Assembly (NCBI GenBank): GCA_009702045.1
Contig: WLIV01000003.1
Coordinates: 131,591 to 195,590, forward strand
Direction: 5' to 3'
Origin: Actinomycetota bacterium
GTDB taxonomy: Bacteria > Actinomycetota > Acidimicrobiia > Acidimicrobiales > Ilumatobacteraceae
DNA length: 64,000 bases
Shown: positions 1-8,476 of the stretch, one piece after another
Layout of the letters: each line of letters opens with the position of its first letter
Position numbering within the stretch: position 1 is the first letter of the stretch
Made by a program: the position numbers and the translations under genes
Notes under the pieces: generated by a model
Database searches by the model: none
What the model saw: only the letters and a program-made list of their open reading frames with translations
Told to the model about the DNA's origin: nothing

Positions 1-1
1 C

Positions 2-961
2 CTCAACGACGGGCAATCCAGCGGAGATGCCCTGCGCTCGACGACGGCGCTCGCTCGTCGCGCCGACGAGTTGGGCTACACCCGGTTCTGGGTTGCCGAG
101 CACCACAACATGCCCAGCGTCGCGTGCACCGCGCCGACAGTGCTGATGGCGCACCTCGCCGCCAACACTCAGCACATCCGCGTCGGGTCCGGTGGCGTGA
201 TGCTGCCCAACCATGCGCCACTGGTGGTGGCCGAACAGTTCGCGCTGATCGAGAGCCTCTACCCAGGCCGAGTGGACGTCGGTATCGGTCGCGCACCGGG
301 CAGCGATCAGCACACGGCGATGGCCCTGCGACGATCACGTGATCTGCTCGGCGCCGACGACTTTCCGCGCGACCTGCTCGACCTGATGGGTCTGCTCGGC
401 GACCCGCGCGGCGAGCACGGCCTGTGGCAGAACTTCCGCGCCACACCGGCCCCGACCTCGATGCCGTCGGTGTTCCTGCTGGGGTCCAGCGGCTACAGCG
501 CGCAACTGGCCGCGCACCTCGGGCTGCCGTTCGGCTTCGCCCATCACTTCGACATGGGCGGCACGATGGAGGCCGTCGAGCGTTACCGCCGCGACTTTCG
601 TCCGTCGTCGGTGCTCGCCGAGCCGTACCTGATCATCACCGCCAACGTGCTGGCCGCCGACACCAAGGACGAGGCCGAATGGCACGCCTTGCCGGCGCGG
701 CTCACCACGCTTGGGCGCCGCACCGGTCGGTTCATCCGCTTGCCCTCACCGCAGGATGCCTCGGTGCACCCCGACATGGCCGAGGCCAATCGCCTGCCGA
801 CCAGCCGCGTGGTCGGTGCCGCCGCCGACGTTGTGGCCGAGTTGCTGGCGCTGGCCAGTCGCACGGGTGCCGACGAGTTGATGGTCACTTCGGTGGCCTA
901 CGACCTCGACGCGCGAGTGCGGAGCATCGAGCTACTCGCCGAGGCCTGGGCACTCGCCTGA
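2..961 (+). CDS. LLM-class flavin-dependent oxidoreductase (5' end outside window)
   Basis: The frame is open from base 2, so the start codon and roughly the first 15-25 residues lie left of the window; 319 residues are visible. The motifs GYTRFWVAEHHNMP, GGVMLPNHAPLVVAEQF and GRVDVGIGRAPGSD are those of the luciferase-like monooxygenase superfamily, MsnO8 subgroup (single-subunit, bacterial-luciferase fold, TIM barrel, FMN-dependent by family). The substrate cannot be told from sequence. It converges with the radical SAM gene, with 8 bases between the stops. The first TTG that could act as a start (71) lies inside the conserved N-terminal helix, so it is not the true start. Confidence 0.88.
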   Translation, partial: LNDGQSSGDALRSTTALARRADELGYTRFWVAEHHNMPSVACTAPTVLMAHLAANTQHIRVGSGGVMLPNHAPLVVAEQFALIESLYPGRVDVGIGRAPGSDQHTAMALRRSRDLLGADDFPRDLLDLMGLLGDPRGEHGLWQNFRATPAPTSMPSVFLLGSSGYSAQLAAHLGLPFGFAHHFDMGGTMEAVERYRRDFRPSSVLAEPYLIITANVLAADTKDEAEWHALPARLTTLGRRTGRFIRLPSPQDASVHPDMAEANRLPTSRVVGAAADVVAELLALASRTGADELMVTSVAYDLDARVRSIELLAEAWALA

Positions 962-969
962 ATGCAGCG

Positions 970-2148
970 TCAGGCTGCTGGTATGTAGGCGCAGGCTGGA
1001 TCTTCGGCCAGCGGATCGCCAGTCGACGCGTAGGCCCGCGACCGCGAACCGCCACACAACTCGCTGTAGTCGCACGTCCCGCACTTGCCACCGAACTCCG
1101 CCGCCCGGATCTGCTGCAGCAGTGGGTGGTCGCGATAGACGTCGACGATGTCGTGGGTGCGTACGTTGCCGAGCACGATCGGCAAGAAGCCCGCTGGCGT
1201 GATGTCGCCCGTGGCCGAGACGAACACGATGCCACGGCCGTCGCGGGTGCCCTTCGTGTGTGCCTTCGATTCTGTCGTCGGCGGGCCGAGCTGTTGCACC
1301 AGATCAGCGGCGAGCCGTCCGTACAGCGCTCCGGTCGGGCCGGTGCGTCCGTCTTCGCGCCACCGCACGACGCGTCGGAACATCGGCCCCTCAACGGTGC
1401 GCACGATGAAGCCGTAGCGCGACGCGTCGTAGAGGAACTGGCAGACATCCTCGTTCTCGTCCGGGCCGAGTTCGAGCATCGAGCTCCCCCGGCCGACATT
1501 GACGAGGAAGAACACCTCCCAGATCGCTGCGCCGTGGTCGTGCACGATGCGCGCGATCTCCGGCAGTTCGTGGACGTTGTCGGAGGTGACCACGGTGTTC
1601 ACCTGAACGACGAAGCCGTGGGCGCGCATTCGGTCGAGTGCGGAGATGGTGGCGGGGAAGTGACCGTTGATGCCGCGCAGACCTTCGTGCGTGGCTGGCG
1701 ATGCGCCGTCGAGGCTGAGCGAGGCCACCTTCACACCGGCGGTGCGCAACTGCTCGAGCCGCTCGTCGGTCAGCAGCGGCGTCACGCTGGGGGCGAGTGC
1801 CACGTGCACACCTACGTCTCGCGAGTGCTCAACGAGCTGGTCGAGATCGGCGCGCATCAGCACATCGCCACCGGTGATGATCAGGATTGGCGACGGCTTG
1901 CCGAACGCAGACAGCGAGTCGATGAAGCGCAACGACTCGGCCGTCGACAGTTCCCCAGGTACCGGGGTGGCCTGCGCCTCTGCACGGCAGTGGCGACAGG
2001 CGAGTCCACACGCTCGCGTGGATTCCCAGAAGACCAGAATCGGTCGACGGTCTAGGTCGACACCGCCGGTGGCGGCAGTGTGCGAGTGCATCGGGTGGTT
2101 CACAACAGCTCGGACGGTACCGGTGCTCTCCGCCACCCGGTAGGGCAC
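970..2148 (-). CDS. Radical SAM/SPASM protein, TIGR04053-like
   Basis: 392 residues. The radical SAM cluster motif is Cys47-x3-Cys51-x2-Cys54 (ACGLACRHCRAEA), so the protein should reductively cleave S-adenosylmethionine with a [4Fe-4S] cluster. A C-terminal SPASM-like region carries further cysteines (GKCGTCDYSELCGG, then a last Cys near residue 387) for auxiliary clusters. The overall pattern, including LVFWESTRACG-type entry and ITGGDVLMR, matches the TIGR04053 family seen near haem or peptide-modification genes, but no small precursor peptide is evident beside it here. The GTG at 2148 is chosen because AGGAAGG stands about 8 bases upstream; an internal ATG at 2091 is the alternative. Confidence 0.87.
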   Translation of the reverse strand: MPYRVAESTGTVRAVVNHPMHSHTAATGGVDLDRRPILVFWESTRACGLACRHCRAEAQATPVPGELSTAESLRFIDSLSAFGKPSPILIITGGDVLMRADLDQLVEHSRDVGVHVALAPSVTPLLTDERLEQLRTAGVKVASLSLDGASPATHEGLRGINGHFPATISALDRMRAHGFVVQVNTVVTSDNVHELPEIARIVHDHGAAIWEVFFLVNVGRGSSMLELGPDENEDVCQFLYDASRYGFIVRTVEGPMFRRVVRWREDGRTGPTGALYGRLAADLVQQLGPPTTESKAHTKGTRDGRGIVFVSATGDITPAGFLPIVLGNVRTHDIVDVYRDHPLLQQIRAAEFGGKCGTCDYSELCGGSRSRAYASTGDPLAEDPACAYIPAA

Positions 2149-2201
2149 GACGCCCCTTCCTGCCTTCCCGCAGCCGCCCCTCGCTGCCGCCCCATCTCAG
2201 C

Positions 2202-2254
2202 GTCTGTGTCGCGGGCTTGACCTCCACCGTCGATCGTCAGTCCGCGACATAGAC
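2202..2254. repeat. Imperfect palindrome, copy 1 of an intergenic element
   Basis: Two arms (2202-2221 and 2236-2254) pair with two mismatches and a one-base bulge around a 14-base loop. The core ATGTCGCGG-n-CTGAC is shared with the perfect hairpin at 16861-16913. It sits in a divergent promoter interval, so it is not a terminator for either neighbour. Confidence 0.6.
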
Positions 2255-2265
2255 GGGGTGAGGGC

Positions 2266-2271
2266 TACGGT
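2266..2271 (+). promoter_or_regulatory. -10 box (TACGGT) of a probably leaderless mRNA
   Basis: TACGGT ends 6 bases before the ATG at 2278, which has no convincing Shine-Dalgarno sequence. The spacing would put the transcription start at or next to the start codon. Confidence 0.45.
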
Positions 2272-2277
2272 CGGGGG

Positions 2278-2805
2278 ATGGATCCGATGGTTGAGGCGCT
2301 CATTGAGCATTACGGCATGACGCCACTGCCGGTGGAAGAGACCTATTTCGTCAGTACATGGCGCAGTACCGCCGAGATGCCAGACGGTGGTCCGATCGGG
2401 ACGGCGATGATCGGGCTGTACGCAGCCGAGCCCTCCAGCCGGTCGTTGTTCCACCGCTTGAGCTTCGACGAGACGTGGCACTTCTACGGTGGCGACCCGA
2501 TCCGACTGGTGCTGCTGCACCCGGATGGCACGTCCGAGGACGTGGTGATGGGTCCCGATGTGCTGGCCGGCCAACGAGTGCAGTACGTCCTCTCGGCGGG
2601 GGTGTGGCAGGCCGGTGAATTGGTCGCGGGCGGCCGGTGGGCATTGTTCGGTTGCACACTCGCCCCGGGTTTCACCGGTACGTGCTTCGAAGGCGGTCAC
2701 GCCGGTGAGTTACTTCAGTCGTACCCGAGTCGGTCCGACGACATCGTCCGACTGGCCATCGCCGACGATCATGAGACAGCGATGCCCGACGGCTTCGCGC
2801 CGTGA
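2278..2805 (+). CDS. DUF985 cupin-superfamily protein
   Basis: 175 residues covering a full cupin_5/DUF985 domain. Family landmarks are FHRLSFDETWHFYGGDP, DVLAGQRVQYVLSAGVWQAG and FGCTLAPGFTGTCFEGG; His and Glu residues in FHRL...ETWHFY are the usual metal-ligand positions of the cupin barrel. DUF985 relatives include sugar or nucleotide-sugar epimerase-like proteins, but function here is unknown. The stop overlaps the start of the MFS gene (GTGA), so the two are translationally coupled, which hints that this protein acts on a small molecule that the transporter exports. Confidence 0.88.
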   Translation: MDPMVEALIEHYGMTPLPVEETYFVSTWRSTAEMPDGGPIGTAMIGLYAAEPSSRSLFHRLSFDETWHFYGGDPIRLVLLHPDGTSEDVVMGPDVLAGQRVQYVLSAGVWQAGELVAGGRWALFGCTLAPGFTGTCFEGGHAGELLQSYPSRSDDIVRLAIADDHETAMPDGFAP

Positions 2806-4061
2806 GTCGCGCCCGCGGCGCTGCACGCACCACGTTCCTGTCGCTCCGCACGCGCAACTTTCGTCTGTTCTTCTTCGGTCAACTGATCTCGCAGATCGGG
2901 AACTGGCTGACGATGATCGCGCTCACGCTGCTGGTGCTGCACGCCACCAAGAGCGGTGTCGCTGTCGGTGGCCTCGTGGCCTGCCAATACGGTCCGATCC
3001 TTCTGCTCGGCGCGTACGGCGGGCTGATCGCCGACCGATCCGACAAGCGGGTGTTGCTGGTCATCACCCAGACGCTGCAGATGGCCCAGTCGTTCACGCT
3101 CGCGACGCTGGCGTTCATGGATCACCCGCCGCTGATGGCCTTCTACATCACCTCCCTCGCCGGTGGGATCATCCTCGCGTTCGACAACCCGGCGCGCCGC
3201 TCGTTCGTCTCCGAGATCGTGCCGCCCGCGCAGATGTCCAACGCGGTCACCCTGAACACGGCACTGATGACATCGTCCCGCATCTTCGGGCCGGCACTCG
3301 CCGGCGTGCTGGTGGTGACCGCCGGGTACGCCTGGACGTTCATGATCGATGCGCTCTCGTACGTCGCCGCCATTGGCGGATACCTGCTGATGCGCAAGGG
3401 TGAGCTGTTCCCGGTGCCCAAGAGCGTGCGCGCCAAGGGTCAGGTACGCGAGGGCGTGCGGTATGTGAGGACCGTCCGCGAGCTGTATGTGCCGATGGTG
3501 ATGGTGACGATCATCGGCATCTTCACGTTCAACTTCTCGGTCACGCTCCCGCTGTTCGTGACGCACTCGTTGCGCGGCAGCGATGGCACCTACACGATCG
3601 TCTACGCAGTGCTCAGCGTCGGCTCACTGGCGGCAGCGTTGAGGGCCGCTCACCGTCTGTCGCCCGGGGTCGAACACGTCGTGCGCGGGGCCTTCCTGTT
3701 CGGTGCGGCAATGCTGCTGTTCTCGCTGACGCCGAACCTGTTGAGCGCCTTCCCAACGGCGCTGTTCGTCGGCTTCGCCAGCATCATGTTCATGACCAGC
3801 GCGACGGCGATCGTGCAGGTGCGCGCCGACCCCGCGATGCGCGGTCGGGTGCTGGCATTGCAGGCCATCGTGCTGATCGGTACCACCCCGATCGGTGGCC
3901 CATTACTGGGCTGGGCGTGCGATCAGTTCGGCGCGCGGTACGGCGTGGCGATCGGCGGGGTGGGCGCAGTCGCCGCGGGTGTCTGGGGTCGCGCCGAATG
4001 TCGTCGTCCACTCCACGCTGACGACCCAACCGGTGCCGTCGGGTCGGTGGTCTCAGCCTGA
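2802..4061 (+). CDS. MFS transporter, EntS/MFS_3-like exporter
   Basis: 419 residues, mostly hydrophobic, with about 12 predicted membrane helices. The loop GGLIADRSDKRVLL between helices 2 and 3 is the MFS motif A, and NPARRSFVSEIVPP is characteristic of the MFS_3 group (enterobactin exporter EntS, macrolide exporter types). It should use the proton gradient to export a small molecule; no substrate is evident. The GTG start overlaps the DUF985 stop by four bases. It converges with the NTF2-like gene, leaving 9 bases. Confidence 0.88.
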   Translation: MSRARGAARTTFLSLRTRNFRLFFFGQLISQIGNWLTMIALTLLVLHATKSGVAVGGLVACQYGPILLLGAYGGLIADRSDKRVLLVITQTLQMAQSFTLATLAFMDHPPLMAFYITSLAGGIILAFDNPARRSFVSEIVPPAQMSNAVTLNTALMTSSRIFGPALAGVLVVTAGYAWTFMIDALSYVAAIGGYLLMRKGELFPVPKSVRAKGQVREGVRYVRTVRELYVPMVMVTIIGIFTFNFSVTLPLFVTHSLRGSDGTYTIVYAVLSVGSLAAALRAAHRLSPGVEHVVRGAFLFGAAMLLFSLTPNLLSAFPTALFVGFASIMFMTSATAIVQVRADPAMRGRVLALQAIVLIGTTPIGGPLLGWACDQFGARYGVAIGGVGAVAAGVWGRAECRRPLHADDPTGAVGSVVSA

Positions 4062-4070
4062 CGCTCGCGC

Positions 4071-4535
4071 CTACTGCAGCGGGATCCCGCTGGTATCGCC
4101 TTCGGCGCGCGGGCCGAACAGACGCCGGTCGCCGACAGCGATGGCGAGGTCGTTGATCGACGCTTCCCGGCGGCGCATGTAGCCGAGGTCGTCGAACTCC
4201 CAATTCTCGTTGCCATACGACCGCCACCACTGCCCGGCGTCGTCGTGCCACTCGTACTGGAAGCGAACTGCAATCCGATTGCCCTGGTAGGCCCACAGGT
4301 CTTTGCGCAGTACGTACTCGTGCTCGCGCTGCCACTTGCCCTGGAGGAACGCGATGATCTCGTCGCGTCCTTTCACGAACTCGCCGCGGTTACGCCACTC
4401 GGAGTCCACTGTGTACGCGCCAGCGACACGCTCGGGATCCTTGGTGTTCCACGCGTTCTCCGCCATCAACACCTTCTGGCGGGCGGCCGCTTCGTCGAAC
4501 GGGGGCAATGGGGCGCGGGGCGGGATCTCGGTCAC
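4071..4535 (-). CDS. DUF1348, NTF2-like family protein
   Basis: 154 residues matching the DUF1348 branch of the NTF2/SnoaL-like fold across the whole length: [58 protein letters not shown] and [16 protein letters not shown]. These are small alpha+beta cone proteins with a central cavity, some binding ligands and some enzymatic; function is not assigned for this branch. It is monocistronic, flanked by a convergent transporter and by the end of the YHYH/oxidase operon 23 bases upstream. Confidence 0.85.
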   Translation of the reverse strand: MTEIPPRAPLPPFDEAAARQKVLMAENAWNTKDPERVAGAYTVDSEWRNRGEFVKGRDEIIAFLQGKWQREHEYVLRKDLWAYQGNRIAVRFQYEWHDDAGQWWRSYGNENWEFDDLGYMRRREASINDLAIAVGDRRLFGPRAEGDTSGIPLQ

Positions 4536-4558
4536 GAGCGTTCACCCTAGAGAATCCG

Positions 4559-5296
4559 TCACCCGGCGGTGACCGTTGCTCGCCACAGGATCGTGTTGTC
4601 GATCTTGAGATCACCCGACCAGATCAGTGCGGCAGCGGGCGACCAGGTGATCGTGTCGTATCCCTCCTTCGGACCCACCTCGGCGGCCGTGTACTGGATG
4701 GCCGCGGTCCAGGCGCTGTCGTCGAACGTCGGCGACGTCCAGTCGGCGGGCTCGGGGGTGATCTCGTGCTGGCAGTCGGTGCTCGGGTTGGCGGACGACA
4801 GGCAGTCGGTGTTCAGCGGGGCGCGATGCACGACCAGGCCGCGCCACCCAGTGGTGGTGGTGGCGACCACCTTGCCGGTTGACGTGTCGGTGATCTGGGC
4901 GATGAACCCGCCGTCGCCCATCTGCTGGCGGGCGGTGCCGATGTACTCGAGGCCGCTGTCGTCCTGCTTGAAGTCCTTCGTCACCATTGCGATCGTCAGC
5001 GGGTAGGTGGCGGTGAACGTGATGGTCTCCGCGTTGAATGACCGCTCGGTGGTGATCGGCACGCTGTCCTCACCGACCAGTTCGCCATTGACGTACAGCG
5101 AGAACCAGTTGTCGGCCCACACCTCGGCGGTGAACGTGACGGGTGCCGGTGCCGGTGCCGGTGCCGGTGCGGTGGAGGTGGTGGCTGGGGCTGCGGTCGT
5201 CGGCACGGATGCAGCCGCGGTCGACACAGCACTCGACCCGTCGTCAGAACAGGCAACGAGTAGCAAGAGGGGCAAGAAGGGTAGGACGCGCTTCAT
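4559..5296 (-). CDS. Unknown lipoprotein, last gene of the YHYH/multicopper oxidase operon
   Basis: 245 residues. The N-terminus FLPLLLLVACSDD is a lipoprotein signal with Cys16 as the lipidated residue, followed by a Thr/Ala-rich spacer and an Ala-Pro repeat. The mature domain (about 60-245) contains WADNWFSLYVNGELVG, reminiscent of jelly-roll modules appended to extracellular proteins, and several Trp-rich strands; I do not recognise a named family. The ATG overlaps the stop of the YHYH gene upstream (ATGA), so it is co-translated with it. Expected on the outer face of the cell membrane. Confidence 0.8.
   Translation of the reverse strand: MKRVLPFLPLLLLVACSDDGSSAVSTAAASVPTTAAPATTSTAPAPAPAPAPVTFTAEVWADNWFSLYVNGELVGEDSVPITTERSFNAETITFTATYPLTIAMVTKDFKQDDSGLEYIGTARQQMGDGGFIAQITDTSTGKVVATTTTGWRGLVVHRAPLNTDCLSSANPSTDCQHEITPEPADWTSPTFDDSAWTAAIQYTAAEVGPKEGYDTITWSPAAALIWSGDLKIDNTILWRATVTAG
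5142..5170. repeat. GGTGCC hexanucleotide tandem repeat (about 4.8 copies)
   Basis: In-frame repeat coding the Ala-Pro linker of the lipoprotein. A six-base unit cannot shift frame, so slippage would only change linker length. Confidence 0.8.
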
Positions 5297-6312
5297 CGGG
5301 TGTAGGTCTCCTTGGTAACGGTGCCATCGGGGGCGGTGAACGTGAAAGCGACGGACGAGCCCTGCACGGTGTAGTCGACTGCGCCAAGCGTGCCGCCCAG
5401 CGAGTACTCCAGTCGATACGAGTCGGTGGAAGGCGAGGAGAAGCCGGTGATCACAGCGCCCTTCAACGGACTGCCGGCCTCGCGGAACGCGCGGGTGATC
5501 GGTTGTGGTTCCACCTGGTCGGTGGCGTTGGCGACGCCGACGAGGCCACCGTTGATGTAGGGGTACGTCGTGGTGCCGTGGTAGTGGTACGTGCCATCAG
5601 CGCCGACGTGGCCGTTGTACTCGTCGAGCGTCGCGACTGGTGAGCCGTCGGGCTCTGTCGAGCCGTAGATCGGGTAGCCGTCGAGCGCGTACGCGATCGG
5701 CTTCCCCGCGCCGACGATCTCCTCTAGGTACAGCGGCGCCACGTGGTAGTGGTAGTCGTCGGCCCGGCCTGAGTGGCCACCCCACTCGTCGAGTTCACCG
5801 GCGAGGAAAGCATCGTCGCCGCGGTTGTTGAGCGCGTTGAAGATCGGCACACCGTCGACAGCGATCGCGATGGCACCGCGGAACAGGCCGGTGCGCGCGG
5901 AGATCGGCGTGTTGGCCATCGCCGGGGTGGTGGGGAACCGCCATGCGTTCGCCCCGGTGTACGGCTGGGGCAGCGGCACCTGCTGCTGCCAACTGACGAT
6001 GCCCACCATTGCGTTGTGCGTGGGCATGCCGTTGCTTTCCACCAGCCAGTAGTCGCCCTCGACGAACGCACGCACGGTGTCGGCGAACGCATCGAACCCG
6101 GGCAGCGTGGTGAGCGACGCGATCGTGTCCGCTGAACCAGCGCCAGTCGTGGTTGACGCGACAGAACCGGTTGACCTACATGCGGCCAACAGGATCGCGC
6201 CCAGCCCGAGGCCACCCGCGCGCAGCATGGCGCGTCGGTCGAGCATCGGCCCAGGAGCGTGAGGGTGCACATGGTCGTGCGGATGCGTGTGCGGGTGCAC
6301 GTGGTCCGTCAT
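5293..6312 (-). CDS. YHYH-domain Tat lipoprotein with alternating-His leader
   Basis: 339 residues. The mature part is a YHYH protein (PF14240 type): DDYHYHVAPLYLEE, AYALDGYPIYGS and GTYHYHGTTTYPYING give the paired Tyr-His-Tyr-His signatures. The N-terminus is odd: eight His at every second position (residues 4-18), then RR at 26-27 and LGLGAILLAAC with Cys45, that is a twin-arginine-type lipoprotein signal behind a metal-binding-like leader. The ATG at 6312 overlaps the stop of the upstream PEBP gene (ATGA), which supports this start over Met23. The His/Tyr-rich folds suggest metal binding, but the biochemical role of YHYH proteins is not established. Confidence 0.88.
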   Translation of the reverse strand: MTDHVHPHTHPHDHVHPHAPGPMLDRRAMLRAGGLGLGAILLAACRSTGSVASTTTGAGSADTIASLTTLPGFDAFADTVRAFVEGDYWLVESNGMPTHNAMVGIVSWQQQVPLPQPYTGANAWRFPTTPAMANTPISARTGLFRGAIAIAVDGVPIFNALNNRGDDAFLAGELDEWGGHSGRADDYHYHVAPLYLEEIVGAGKPIAYALDGYPIYGSTEPDGSPVATLDEYNGHVGADGTYHYHGTTTYPYINGGLVGVANATDQVEPQPITRAFREAGSPLKGAVITGFSSPSTDSYRLEYSLGGTLGAVDYTVQGSSVAFTFTAPDGTVTKETYTR

Positions 6313-6884
6313 CAGGTCAATCCCGTCCGGTCGTAGGTGACATCGAGGGTTGCGCTGCTCAGTACCAGGCCGTTCAGCGCGTCCAGCAGCACGGCACGGG
6401 TGACGGTCGACGGGTCGCCCAACGTCGGCTGCGCGGAGAGGGCGTAGACGGTGAACGTGTAGACCTTGGTGCCGGGGCCCTTCGAGCACGGTGGTGCGTA
6501 CTCGGTGCGCCCATTGACGCTGTTCGTCCCGACCGTCGCCGAGGGCACGGCACCAGCATCGAGGTGTTCGATGGTTGCATCCATCCCGTACACGACCCAG
6601 TACCAGTGTGTGTCACCCGGGCCGGGCACGTGGTGCATCACGACCGCATACCCGACCGTGCCCGCGGGTGCGCCACTCCACGCGAGCGGCGGTGTGCTCG
6701 ACGACCCGTCGCAGGTGAACTCGATCGGCAACGTGCCGTCCTGTTGCATCACCGGGCTGGTCAGCAGAAACGCCGACGGTGCGGTGGTCGGCGACGCGGT
6801 GATCGGCGACGCGGAGGAGGGTCCCGCCGACGAGCACCCGGCCACCAACGCCACTGCGAGCCCGCACCACCACCGGCGAATCAC
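6312..6884 (-). CDS. YbhB/YbcL-type PEBP lipoprotein
   Basis: 190 residues. Lipoprotein signal LAVALVAGCSS with Cys17, then a phosphatidylethanolamine-binding-protein (Raf-kinase-inhibitor-like) domain: IEFTCDGSSSTPPLAWSGAP, HHVPGPGDTHWYWVVYGMD and GPGTKVYTFTVYAL. The conserved ligand pocket residues (Asp in FTCDG, His in THW) are present. Bacterial YbhB/YbcL proteins have no firm function. It overlaps by four bases the oxidase gene upstream and the YHYH gene downstream, so its product is probably made in fixed ratio with them and acts at the outer membrane face. Confidence 0.88.
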   Translation of the reverse strand: MIRRWWCGLAVALVAGCSSAGPSSASPITASPTTAPSAFLLTSPVMQQDGTLPIEFTCDGSSSTPPLAWSGAPAGTVGYAVVMHHVPGPGDTHWYWVVYGMDATIEHLDAGAVPSATVGTNSVNGRTEYAPPCSKGPGTKVYTFTVYALSAQPTLGDPSTVTRAVLLDALNGLVLSSATLDVTYDRTGLT

Positions 6885-8473
6885 TTCGGCACCACCAGGA
6901 ACTGGCCCATCAGCCCCTCGTCTTCGTGGTTGGCCATGTGGCAGTGATACATGAACGGGTGATCGTTGCTGGCGTAGTCCTCGAACTTGGCGATGAACGT
7001 GACCTGCTCGTTGATCTGGACGTAGCAGGTGTCCTTCCAGCCCTTCTCGTACCCGGGCACTGGCCCGGTGCTGCGCTCGACGATCGCGAACTGCACATCG
7101 TGGATGTGGAACGAATGGCCGAAGATCTGACCGTTCTGGATGTTCCAGGCCTCGACGGTGTCGAGCACGACCCGCTCGTTGATCGTGTTCATGTCGAAGC
7201 CGCTGTTGTTGAACGTGAACGGACTGCCAGGCCCGTTGTCGGTGATCTCAATGGTCCGCTCGTTCGTTGCGTCAGCTGCCGACCACAACGCGTTGCTCGT
7301 CAGCTTCGTGGGCAGCGATGTGACGCCGTCGGCTCTCGAGGCGATGACGTTGATCCGCAGGATGTCGAACGTGGTGTTGTTCAGCAGGCTGCCGAACGCA
7401 CCGGTGGTGGCGGATTCTGAGCCCGGGTAGCCGAGGCTGTAGCCGCCGTTAAAGGACTGCATGGTGAGGTCCGAGCCGACGGCATCGGCGCCGAGGTCGA
7501 CGATGATCTCGTAACGCTCGCCGGGCACCATCGTCAGTCGAGACACCTCGACCGGGGCATCGACCAACCCACCGTCGGTGGCGATCACCCAGAACTTCCG
7601 GTCGTCGGCGAACCCGAGGGTGTACGCACGCTCGATCTCGCCGTTGAGGATGCGGAACCGCACCAGCTGCGCCGGCAGGTTCACTTCGGCCGACATCGTG
7701 CCGTTGGTCAACATGTAGTCGCCGTAGATGCCGGTCGTCTCGATCGCGTTGTCCGTGCCGAACTTGCGGCTGGTAAGAATCAGCGGGATGTCGTCCACGC
7801 CATACGTGCGCGGTAGTGCGAGTGCCGATTCGATGTCGTCCTGCACGATGATGAACCCGCCGGCGCCGAGATTCAGCTGCTTCCAGGTCAGTTCGTGGGC
7901 GTGCGGGTGATACCAGTACGTGGAGGCGTTGTTCATCACTTCGAATGTCGCCGACCACGCACAGCCGGGGTCGATGACCTGCATCGGCCCACCGTCCATC
8001 TCTGCCGGCAGGTGCACACCGTGCCAGTGGGTGGTGGTCTCCTCGTCGAGCGAGTTGGTGACGGTGATGCCCACCGTGTCGCCCTTGGTCATGATCAGCG
8101 TTGGCCCCCAGAACGAGGCGCCGTTGTAGCCGATGGTGTCGGTGGGCGCGCCGTCGAAGAACTGCACGGTGGACGGCGCGAGAGCCAGGTCGAACTTCGT
8201 GCCCGTCAACGTCGGCGGGATCCACAACAAGTTGAACCCCTGGGTGCTCACTGAAGCGTCGACGGCCACCTCCTGCAGCACGGCGGCGCTGGTGTCGGTG
8301 GTGATCGAGTAGCAGGCGTTCGAGTCGGTGGTGTGCGTGCTGACGTCGGTGGCGCCCGAGTTCGTCGTCGACTTGGACGACGAAGTGCAGGCCGCGAGTG
8401 CGAGCGCGGCGCCTCCGAACAGGAATTGGCGGCGACCCAGGGTGGGCCGGGTGAGGGGTGTCGTGTCGTGCAT
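6881..8473 (-). CDS. Multicopper oxidase, Tat-exported lipoprotein
   Basis: 530 residues. The signal RRQFLFGGAALALAAC (RR 14-15, Cys29) predicts folded export by Tat and lipid anchoring. Four copper-site segments are complete: HWHGVHLPAEMDGGP, WYHPHAHELTWKQ, HSFHIHDVQFAIVE and YHCHMANHEDEGLM, the last giving the type-1 Cys, flanking His and axial Met. The three-cupredoxin layout resembles CueO, SufI or bilirubin-oxidase-like enzymes, oxidising a metal ion or phenol with O2 reduction. No Met-rich insert of the CueO kind is obvious. It lies between a YHYH gene (3-base gap) and the PEBP gene (4-base overlap). Confidence 0.93.
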   Translation of the reverse strand: MHDTTPLTRPTLGRRQFLFGGAALALAACTSSSKSTTNSGATDVSTHTTDSNACYSITTDTSAAVLQEVAVDASVSTQGFNLLWIPPTLTGTKFDLALAPSTVQFFDGAPTDTIGYNGASFWGPTLIMTKGDTVGITVTNSLDEETTTHWHGVHLPAEMDGGPMQVIDPGCAWSATFEVMNNASTYWYHPHAHELTWKQLNLGAGGFIIVQDDIESALALPRTYGVDDIPLILTSRKFGTDNAIETTGIYGDYMLTNGTMSAEVNLPAQLVRFRILNGEIERAYTLGFADDRKFWVIATDGGLVDAPVEVSRLTMVPGERYEIIVDLGADAVGSDLTMQSFNGGYSLGYPGSESATTGAFGSLLNNTTFDILRINVIASRADGVTSLPTKLTSNALWSAADATNERTIEITDNGPGSPFTFNNSGFDMNTINERVVLDTVEAWNIQNGQIFGHSFHIHDVQFAIVERSTGPVPGYEKGWKDTCYVQINEQVTFIAKFEDYASNDHPFMYHCHMANHEDEGLMGQFLVVPK

Positions 8474-8476
8474 GGC

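Noticed and set aside
424-2055. 543-codon plus-strand frame over the flavin oxidoreductase end and radical SAM gene
   Set aside because: Arg/Ala-rich shadow translation spanning two convergent real genes.
5142-5170. GGTGCC tandem repeat as a phase-variation switch
   Set aside because: A six-base unit cannot change the reading frame; it only encodes an Ala-Pro linker.
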